The position numbers and the translations under genes are program-made. The notes under the pieces were generated by a model, which was given only the letters and a program-made list of their open reading frames with translations, did no database searches and was not told where the DNA came from. DNA of 8,848 nt. Source: DASTDY01 sp035478375. Lineage in GTDB: Bacteria > Patescibacteriota > Saccharimonadia > Saccharimonadales > EFPC-124. Below are positions 1-4,715 of the stretch, piece by piece. How positions within the stretch are numbered: the first letter of the stretch is position 1; every line of letters starts with the position of its first letter. Location: positions 1-8,848 of the forward strand of contig DATIJQ010000048.1 in assembly GCA_035478375.1 (NCBI GenBank). Reading direction: 5' to 3'.

Positions 1-1
1 C

Positions 2-424
2 GCCGTTACCAAAAAAGACATCGACGAACTAAGCGATTTGCACGAACAAAATCGCGACGCCGCCATGACCGACCTCAAACGTATGATGCGCCCTGAGCTC
101 ATTAACCGTATGGACAACATTGTGGTCTTTAACGCACTAACTAGGCAAGACGTAAAGACGATATTAGATATTGAACTTGGTAAACTGGCTAAACGGTTAG
201 CTGCCCGCCGCATGGGTATTCGTGTTAACGCAGCGGCCAAGGCAATCTTGCTAGAAAAGGGTTATGATGCCCAAAATGGTGTACGACCGCTGCGCCGCGT
301 CATTCAAGACACAATTGAGGACGAAATTGCTGCAGGTTTGCTCGCCGAGCGTTATAATAAAGGGGATGTCATTGAAGTTGCAGCGAAAAAGGGCGCGTTG
401 GATTTCCGACTTAAAGCGGAGTAG
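2..424 (+). CDS. clpC: ATP-dependent Clp protease ATP-binding subunit, ClpC type (C-terminal part)
   Basis: Hsp100/Clp AAA+ unfoldase, C-terminal end of the second ATPase module; the 5' part lies outside the window. The frame is open from base 2, so the internal TTG at 38 is not the start. The sequence shows the Hsp100 D2 signature MMRPELINRMDNIVVF and the sensor-2 region GYDAQNGVRPLRRVIQ, where Val replaces the usual Ala of GAR. A typical IEDEIA...GD.IEV ending follows. ClpC feeds unfolded substrates to ClpP in the cytoplasm; ClpB, a disaggregase, shares this C-terminal fold. I prefer ClpC because radA and a yacL-like gene follow nearby, as in the Bacillus clpC-radA-disA-yacL operon. The family call is secure; ClpC versus ClpB is inferred from context, since the ClpP-binding loop is not in view. 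Confidence 0.85.
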   Translation, partial: AVTKKDIDELSDLHEQNRDAAMTDLKRMMRPELINRMDNIVVFNALTRQDVKTILDIELGKLAKRLAARRMGIRVNAAAKAILLEKGYDAQNGVRPLRRVIQDTIEDEIAAGLLAERYNKGDVIEVAAKKGALDFRLKAE

Positions 425-427
425 TCA

Positions 428-1417
428 ATGAACCGTCGCCTTGGTTGGGGGCTATTTAATCTCGCGCTTTTGGCGCTTGTTATTGGTGGCGGCTGGTTTG
501 CCTTTGCGCAGCACCAGGCGATTATTGACTGGTGGCGACTGAGCCACTACACGGCGCCGACGGCAGTTGTGCAACTCGCAGCCGACACGACTATGACTCA
601 GCACGGTCGCGATCTATTTTACGAATCAAATCCGCAAATCGAAGACCGTGATGCGTTCAACAAAAATTGCCCCAACACGAGCAGCGGTGCCGGTGAGCAG
701 GGCGCGGTGCTTGGCTGTTACACGCTGCAAAGCATCTACATTTTTAACGTCACCGACCCGCGCTTGCCCGGTGTGCAACAAGTGACGGCGGCGCACGAAA
801 CATTGCACGCGGCCTACGAACGGCTTGACACGACCACCAAAAATCAGGTAAACAGTTTGTTGCAGGCCGAGCTCAGCAAGCGCCAAAGCGACCAAGATTT
901 ACAGCAGGTGATTTCGTTATACAACAAAACCGAACCAGGTGAGTTGTTAAACGAAATGCATTCGATTTTAGGGACAGAATATGGTAGTCTCTCGCCCGAA
1001 CTAGAACAATATTACCAGCAGTATTTTACTAATCGCGGTAAGGTCGTTGCTTACGCTCAGGATTATAAAAGTGTTTTTACAGCATCTAAGCAGCGCGTGG
1101 CGACCTACCAAGCACAGTTGACGGCTTTAAAACAGCAAATCGATGCCGACGAAACTGAACTCAGCACGCAGGCAACCGAGCTGCGCGCTCAAGACCAACA
1201 GCTAACCGCGTTGCGTAGTAGTGATACTGCATCCTATAACCACGCTGTGCCGGCGTACAATGCAAAAGTAAATGCATTTAACCAATTGGCTAGGACAACT
1301 CGTGGGCTAATTAGCCAATACAATGCCATTGTTGTGCAAGCTAACAACGAAGAAGCGTTACAAACTGATTTAAACTATAGCTTAAATAGCACGTATCAGT
1401 CGATGCCGACGCAGTAA
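428..1417 (+). CDS. Membrane-anchored putative zinc metalloprotease with coiled-coil tail
   Basis: Protein of 329 residues, no named family recognised. It has a short basic N-terminus (NRR), one hydrophobic segment at about residues 8-27 and no clear signal-peptidase site, so it is probably an N-in anchored protein with its body outside the membrane. Residues 120-131 contain HETLH (123-127), the HExxH zinc and catalytic motif. A second acidic stretch, GELLNEMHSILGTE (171-184), offers E172, E176 or E184 as third ligand. C81 and C97 flank a Gly/Ser-rich loop and could form a disulfide outside the cell. Residues about 215-312 are rich in Gln, Ala, Leu and Glu with a heptad look, suggesting a coiled coil. 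The start is set by GGAG at 418-421, 6 nt before ATG; the gene begins 3 nt after clpC, so the two are likely co-transcribed. Proteolytic activity and substrate are inference from the motif alone. Confidence 0.75.
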   Translation: MNRRLGWGLFNLALLALVIGGGWFAFAQHQAIIDWWRLSHYTAPTAVVQLAADTTMTQHGRDLFYESNPQIEDRDAFNKNCPNTSSGAGEQGAVLGCYTLQSIYIFNVTDPRLPGVQQVTAAHETLHAAYERLDTTTKNQVNSLLQAELSKRQSDQDLQQVISLYNKTEPGELLNEMHSILGTEYGSLSPELEQYYQQYFTNRGKVVAYAQDYKSVFTASKQRVATYQAQLTALKQQIDADETELSTQATELRAQDQQLTALRSSDTASYNHAVPAYNAKVNAFNQLARTTRGLISQYNAIVVQANNEEALQTDLNYSLNSTYQSMPTQ

Positions 1418-1428
1418 GTTGTTCAGAA

Positions 1429-1462
1429 CCTAAGAACACTACCTCGGGTAATGGTGCTTAGG
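1429..1462. other. Imperfect hairpin downstream of the metalloprotease gene
   Basis: CCTAAG (1429-1434) pairs with CTTAGG (1457-1462), CAC (1437-1439) with GTG (1454-1456), and TACC (1440-1443) with GGTA (1447-1450) around a TCG loop. This gives 13 pairs with two small bulges. It starts 12 nt after the metalloprotease stop, a position suited to a terminator or 3'-end stabiliser, but no T-tract follows on either strand. Confidence 0.4.
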
Positions 1463-1467
1463 AACTG

Positions 1468-1490
1468 CCGGGAGAGGGGTGCTCTCCCGG
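1468..1490. terminator. Perfect 9-bp GC-rich hairpin between convergent genes
   Basis: CCGGGAGAG (1468-1476) and CTCTCCCGG (1482-1490) form a perfect 9-bp stem with a 5-nt loop. It lies between the convergent ends of the metalloprotease gene (+, stop at 1417) and the orphan gene (-, stop at 1506). Stability and position suggest a terminator for one or both strands. Neither side has a T-tract, so this would be a tail-less terminator of the kind proposed for high-GC bacteria, or only a 3' protective structure. Confidence 0.5.
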
Positions 1491-1491
1491 A

Positions 1492-1502
1492 AGCTCTCTG
1501 TT
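1492..1502. repeat. Left arm of an 11-bp inverted repeat flanking the orphan gene
   Basis: AGCTCTCTGTT here is the exact reverse complement of 2236-2246. The two arms enclose the whole orphan gene and its leader, about 755 bp in total. I see no target-site duplication outside them, so a transposable origin is not demonstrated. In the minus-strand transcript the arms would lie in the 3' and 5' untranslated regions and could base-pair. Confidence 0.5.
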
Positions 1503-1519
1503 GTGTCACTCGGTGACAC
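1503..1519 (-). other. Perfect 7-bp hairpin over the orphan stop codon
   Basis: GTGTCAC and GTGACAC are separated by a 3-nt loop (TCG on the plus strand, CGA in the minus transcript). The hairpin includes the last codons and the TGA stop of the minus-strand orphan gene. Together with the stem at 1468-1490 it makes a tandem hairpin array at the transcript end. It may act in termination or mRNA protection; its position could also influence translation termination. Confidence 0.4.
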
Positions 1520-2165
1520 CCATGGTACGACGGAGGTCGGCGAACGTGTTGGCTTCGGACCGAACCGGTTCGTCGAGGGGGACCTCGTCTTGCGGCAGCA
1601 GGGTGTCGTCCAGGTCGCCTTCGCCCATGTCAGGCATCTCGAACGCGTAACCGCGGACGTTGACGCCGTCCTTGGCTGACTCGTCCGGCCGCATGACGAT
1701 GTAGTCCATGTAGTCGGTCTGCTGCCGGGTCGCGAGCTTGCCGAGGAGTTCCTCAACCTGCTTGTCGTTGATCGCGCCGCAGTACACATGGAAGACCATG
1801 GTGTACTGACCGTCGTCGAACCCGTACTCCTCGCGCTTGACGGTCTCGCCGTCCACGATGTACAGGACTCGCGCGTCGCACCACTGCGTGTAACAGCTCA
1901 TGTCCACGTAGATGCGGAACACGTTGTCGAGCAGCTCGTGCGCCGCCTGCGGGTCCAGCGGGCAGAAGATGTACCACTCGGGGTACCCCTGCATGGCGTT
2001 TGCCATGTCGAACAGCCTGGTGACGCGCAGGGTATCGTGCTGAGCGTGATGCGGGTATTGCCCCGGCACGGCGGGTCTGATGATCAGCGTGGAGTCGGTG
2101 ATGACCACCGGCCCCTCGATGCCGCGCGGGTCGTCGAGGTCGATGGGGAATTCGGTGGCGGACAT
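1506..2165 (-). CDS. Unrecognised acidic orphan protein in a GC-rich island
   Basis: Protein of 219 residues with no family I recognise. The start ATG at 2165 is chosen because AAAGGAG (2171-2177) lies 5 nt upstream; an in-frame ATG at 2207 has no such support. The protein is very acidic (41 Asp/Glu against 17 Lys/Arg by hand count), with no signal peptide or membrane segment, so probably cytosolic. It has four cysteines (C68, C91, C96, C129) and aromatic-rich stretches (about 59-68, 121-128) suggesting a folded core; residues about 178-200 are an acidic, probably flexible stretch. The coding sequence is unlike its neighbours: 36 of the first 40 codons end in G or C, and it alone stops at TGA. 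It lies antiparallel within a conserved cluster, pointing to acquisition by transfer, possibly from a high-GC actinobacterium. The strong SD and consistent codon bias favour a real gene; function is unknown. Confidence 0.8.
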   Translation of the reverse strand: MSATEFPIDLDDPRGIEGPVVITDSTLIIRPAVPGQYPHHAQHDTLRVTRLFDMANAMQGYPEWYIFCPLDPQAAHELLDNVFRIYVDMSCYTQWCDARVLYIVDGETVKREEYGFDDGQYTMVFHVYCGAINDKQVEELLGKLATRQQTDYMDYIVMRPDESAKDGVNVRGYAFEMPDMGEGDLDDTLLPQDEVPLDEPVRSEANTFADLRRTMGVTE

Positions 2166-2283
2166 GACTGCTCCTTTGGTTGTCTGCAACTGGGCGCAAA
2201 AGCACAAACATGCGCTTGCGTCCAGCTACAGAATAAACAGAGAGCTATTAAAGGTGCCTCGCAAGTAGTAAACTACAAAACGA
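2166..2283 (-). other. Long 5' leader of the orphan gene
   Basis: If the promoter at 2290-2321 is used, the orphan mRNA has a leader of about 118 nt. It holds the ribosome binding site AAAGGAG (2171-2177), a possible hairpin at 2195-2220 (CGCAA/TTGCG plus GC/GC with a 2-nt bulge), a small inverted repeat GTAG-TAAA-CTAC (2265-2276) and one arm of the 11-bp repeat (2236-2246). I recognise no known riboswitch in it. Confidence 0.35.
2236..2246. repeat. Right arm of the 11-bp inverted repeat flanking the orphan gene
   Basis: AACAGAGAGCT, the exact reverse complement of 1492-1502. It lies about 70 bp upstream of the orphan start codon, near the point where GC-rich sequence gives way to AT-rich sequence, so it may mark the edge of the inserted segment. 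Confidence 0.5.
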
Positions 2284-2289
2284 AGTTTT

Positions 2290-2321
2290 ATTATATTACC
2301 ATAATATAGTGCCTAAGTCAA
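2290..2321 (-). promoter_or_regulatory. Putative promoter and 17-bp palindromic operator of the orphan gene
   Basis: On the minus strand TTGACT (2321-2316) resembles a -35 box. A perfect TATAAT lies at 2295-2290 with a long 20-nt spacer; alternatively TAATAT at 2298-2293 gives a 17-nt spacer. A perfect inverted repeat TATATTA-CCA-TAATATA (2292-2308) overlaps the -10 and spacer, as a repressor operator would. The sequence pattern is clear; its function is inference. The block also lies 68-84 bp upstream of radA and could affect that gene. Confidence 0.45.
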
Positions 2322-2331
2322 TTTTAATGAA

Positions 2332-2370
2332 GGCAGCAGGCTTTTCCTGCCAGCCGTACCAGGTTACAAT
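2332..2370 (+). promoter_or_regulatory. Putative radA promoter with upstream hairpin
   Basis: TACAAT (2365-2370) is a good -10 box ending 5 nt before the radA ATG, so transcription would begin at or next to the start codon, giving a leaderless mRNA. No good -35 is seen. The only SD-like bases, AGG at 2361-2363, are 12 nt from ATG. A hairpin GCAGG/CCTGC with outer GGC/GCC pairs (2332-2355) lies just upstream; it would be in the leader if transcription instead began in the AT-rich block near 2300. Confidence 0.4.
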
Positions 2371-2375
2371 AAAGT

Positions 2376-3725
2376 ATGCCCAAAAAATCAACTGTCCAAT
2401 TCGTCTGCCAACAATGCGGCGCCGTGCGCGCTAAATGGGCTGGGCGATGCGATAATTGTGGCGCGTGGAACAGTTTTGTCGAACAGCCAATCGAGCAAAC
2501 CGGCGCCAGCGTCGTTGCCAGTAGCCACGGCAAAAAACTTGTCACCCAAGCGATTGCCGATGTTGCCGCTAGTGACCAGGCCGGTCGCATTACTACTAAC
2601 ATGCCAGATGTCGACATGGTTTTAGGCGGTGGCGTTGTGCCAGCCAGCGTGGTACTTATTGCTGGTCAGCCAGGCATCGGCAAATCGACGCTTTTAATGC
2701 AATTGGCATTTTTGGTCGCCAAAGATGTGCCGGTTTTGTATGTAAGCGGCGAAGAGTCAGCCGGGCAAGTTAAAGTGCGCGCCACACGGCTTGGCGCCAG
2801 CCACGAGAATTTGCATTTGGTATCATCGACATCGGCAGATGATATTGCGGCTACTATTCGCGACAGTAAGTTTAAATTGGTTATCGTTGATTCAATTCAA
2901 ACGCTAGCCATGGAAGCAATTGCCTCGGCGCCGGGCAGCGTTGGGCAAATCACCAATTCGTCAAACGTGATTACGCGCGCAGCAAAAGCTAGCGGCACCG
3001 CCTTGGTCTTAGTCGGTCACGTCACAAAAGAGGGTAGCATCGCCGGTCCAAAAGTTTTAGAGCACATGGTTGATGTCGTGCTCAATCTAGAAGGCGACCG
3101 TTACGGCGGTTTTAAAGTCCTGCGCGCGGTTAAAAACCGGTATGGCTCAACAAACGAAGCGGCAATCTTTGAAATGGCAGACGATGGTCTGGTGCCGGTC
3201 GTAAATCCATCTGCAGCTCTGTTAGAAGAACGATTAAGTAGTGACGGTTCGGTCGTTTTGGCGACGCTCGAAGGTAACCGCCCACTACTTGTGGAAATAC
3301 AGGCACTAGTAAATAAGACCAACTTCGGGTATCCTAAACGCACGGCATCTGGTTTTGATTTAAACCGCCTGAATGTTTTGGTTGCAGTGTTAGAGCGCCG
3401 CACCAAGTTAAACTTATCAGATAGCGACATTTATATAAACGTCGTTGGCGGCATGAAGTTACAAGACCCGGCAGCCGATTTAGCGGTATGCATGGCAATT
3501 GCGTCGGCCGCGAGTGAGTTCGCATTGGACCAAGGCGCAGTTGTGTTCGGCGAAGTTGGCTTGGCTGGCGAAGTGCGCAGCGTTATCCATGCCGACAAGC
3601 GCATGGCCGAAGCTAAAAAATTGGGCTTCACCTACGCTATCGCCCCTAAAAATATACACAAAAATGGTTTTGTAAAACCTGTTGGCACCATGCGCGAGGC
3701 GCTGACAAACTTTTTAAAGAAATAA
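2376..3725 (+). CDS. radA: DNA repair protein RadA (Sms)
   Basis: RadA, a RecA-like ATPase that processes recombination intermediates and drives branch migration in the cytoplasm. The 449 residues match the family length. Domains in order: a C4 zinc finger (C11, C14, C25, C28); a RecA-type ATPase with Walker A GQPGIGKST (97-105), SGEES (124-128) and Walker B LVIVD (168-172); the RadA signature at 253-257, here KNRYG rather than the common KNRFG; and a C-terminal Lon-protease-like scaffold domain (about 265-449) with VVGGMKLQDPAADLAV. The Tyr for Phe change is conservative. The ATG is set by the conserved N-terminus, since no SD is well placed. In Bacillus radA directly follows clpC; here the orphan island lies between them, so radA needs its own promoter. 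It is followed after 15 nt by the PIN-TRAM gene and is probably co-transcribed with it. Confidence 0.95.
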   Translation: MPKKSTVQFVCQQCGAVRAKWAGRCDNCGAWNSFVEQPIEQTGASVVASSHGKKLVTQAIADVAASDQAGRITTNMPDVDMVLGGGVVPASVVLIAGQPGIGKSTLLMQLAFLVAKDVPVLYVSGEESAGQVKVRATRLGASHENLHLVSSTSADDIAATIRDSKFKLVIVDSIQTLAMEAIASAPGSVGQITNSSNVITRAAKASGTALVLVGHVTKEGSIAGPKVLEHMVDVVLNLEGDRYGGFKVLRAVKNRYGSTNEAAIFEMADDGLVPVVNPSAALLEERLSSDGSVVLATLEGNRPLLVEIQALVNKTNFGYPKRTASGFDLNRLNVLVAVLERRTKLNLSDSDIYINVVGGMKLQDPAADLAVCMAIASAASEFALDQGAVVFGEVGLAGEVRSVIHADKRMAEAKKLGFTYAIAPKNIHKNGFVKPVGTMREALTNFLKK

Positions 3726-3740
3726 TAAATAGGAGGATGT

Positions 3741-4610
3741 ATGGATACATCACTACTTACCGCTGGGTTCACTGTTGTAAACACTGTTGCCCTAGGGTAT
3801 CTTTTATGGGCGCACAATGACGGCGTTGGTAAATCAAAAAATCAAATGGTGGTCGACACGTCGGGCCTCATCGATGGCCGCATTTTAGACATTGTGCAGT
3901 CGGGTTTTGTGCCGCAACGTATTATTATCCCGCAATTTGTTGTGGCAGAACTACAGTTCTTGGCTGACCAAGGCGACAGCTTTAAGCGCGAACGCGCCCG
4001 CTATGGTCTAGACGTTGTGCGCCGCTTGCAAGATATGCGCCACGCAGAAGTCGTTATTCGTCCCGGTCTCGCCAAAGGCATTAAAGAAGTCGACGACAAA
4101 CTTGTGGCGCTAGCCAAACGCATTGGTGCGCTATTGTACACAACCGATTTTAATCTTAACCAAGTGGCCGAAATCGCCGGCGTGCGCGTGCTTAACGTTA
4201 ACGAACTGGCCCAAGGTTTGCGCGCTATGCATTTGCCAGGCGAAAAGTCCGAAATTAAAATCACCCAGGTTGGGCAAGACCGCACTCAAGGCGTCGGTTA
4301 TTTAGATGACGGCACCATGGTAGTGGTCGAAAAAGCCGGCAATAAAATTGGCCAAAAAGTGGCGGTCGAATTTAGTCGTATGCTGCAAACGCAAGCCGGC
4401 AAGATGATGTTTGCAACACTCCGCGAGCAGCCGCAGCACCAAAACCAAAAACAACAGCAAAGGCCAGTGCAACAGCCACAAGCAGCACCTGTCGAAGCTG
4501 AAGTTGCAAAAAAAGTTACCGAGCAGCCTAAAAGCCATAAGCCACAAGGTCGGCATAAACACCAAAGTCACAAGTCCGAACGGCCGGTGAGCGAAGAGCG
4601 CAGTTTTTAG
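3741..4610 (+). CDS. yacL: PIN and TRAM domain protein, YacL type
   Basis: Putative membrane-attached nuclease of the YacL family, 289 residues. One hydrophobic segment (about 5-24) replaces the several transmembrane helices usual in YacL. A PIN domain follows (about 36-155) with VVDTSGLIDGRI, and acidic residues D39, E70, D118/D119 and D136 that fit the Mg-binding site of PIN ribonucleases. A TRAM-like domain (about 166-226) includes GVGYLDDGTMVVVE and probably binds RNA. The last 60 residues or so are Gln-, Pro-, Lys- and His-rich, low complexity and likely disordered; they may bind nucleic acid. AGGAGG (3731-3736), 4 nt before ATG, gives a near-perfect ribosome binding site. The clpC-radA-yacL order matches Bacillus, but disA, which lies between radA and yacL there, is absent. 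RNA as substrate is inferred from domains; the family assignment is strong. Confidence 0.88.
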   Translation: MDTSLLTAGFTVVNTVALGYLLWAHNDGVGKSKNQMVVDTSGLIDGRILDIVQSGFVPQRIIIPQFVVAELQFLADQGDSFKRERARYGLDVVRRLQDMRHAEVVIRPGLAKGIKEVDDKLVALAKRIGALLYTTDFNLNQVAEIAGVRVLNVNELAQGLRAMHLPGEKSEIKITQVGQDRTQGVGYLDDGTMVVVEKAGNKIGQKVAVEFSRMLQTQAGKMMFATLREQPQHQNQKQQQRPVQQPQAAPVEAEVAKKVTEQPKSHKPQGRHKHQSHKSERPVSEERSF

Positions 4611-4665
4611 CGGCAAGAGCGATCACATACGCTGCCTGTACCGGATAGATACTCTAAAAGCCAAC

Positions 4666-4694
4666 AAAATCCCCGCGTAGTGTGCGGGGATTTT
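4666..4694. terminator. Bidirectional intrinsic terminator between convergent genes
   Basis: AAAATCCCCGC (4666-4676) and GCGGGGATTTT (4684-4694) form an 11-bp stem with a 7-nt loop. On the plus strand the run of six T (4691-4696) completes a classical terminator for the radA-yacL unit. On the minus strand the stem is followed by TTTT and GTT, serving the penicillin-binding protein gene that converges from the right. Confidence 0.88.
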
Positions 4695-4715
4695 TTGTTC
4701 GGTCTTTTTAGCGAT

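Noticed and set aside
1458..1508. TGA of the orphan gene read as glycine (code 25), extending the protein to the TAA at 1460-1458
   Set aside because: No other gene here has in-frame TGA, and the extension would run through the two hairpins with no conserved character. The standard code suffices.
1753..2211. A second minus-strand frame of 152 codons within the orphan gene
   Set aside because: It overlaps the orphan gene in another frame and translates to an Arg/His-rich sequence typical of a frame-shifted shadow.
1491..2247. The orphan unit as an insertion sequence
   Set aside because: The protein shows no transposase motif and no target duplication borders the 11-bp arms. A non-autonomous cassette remains possible but is not shown.
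1788..2309. A 173-codon plus-strand open frame opposite the orphan gene
   Set aside because: It is antisense to the SD-supported gene with coherent GC-ending codons; GC-rich DNA has few stops in opposite frames. Its start has no SD and its end runs through the AT-rich control region.
1426..2317. Direct repeat CCTAAG at 1429-1434 and 2312-2317 as a target-site duplication
   Set aside because: Only 6 bp, with no extended similarity around it, and it does not abut the 11-bp inverted repeat; chance is a sufficient explanation.
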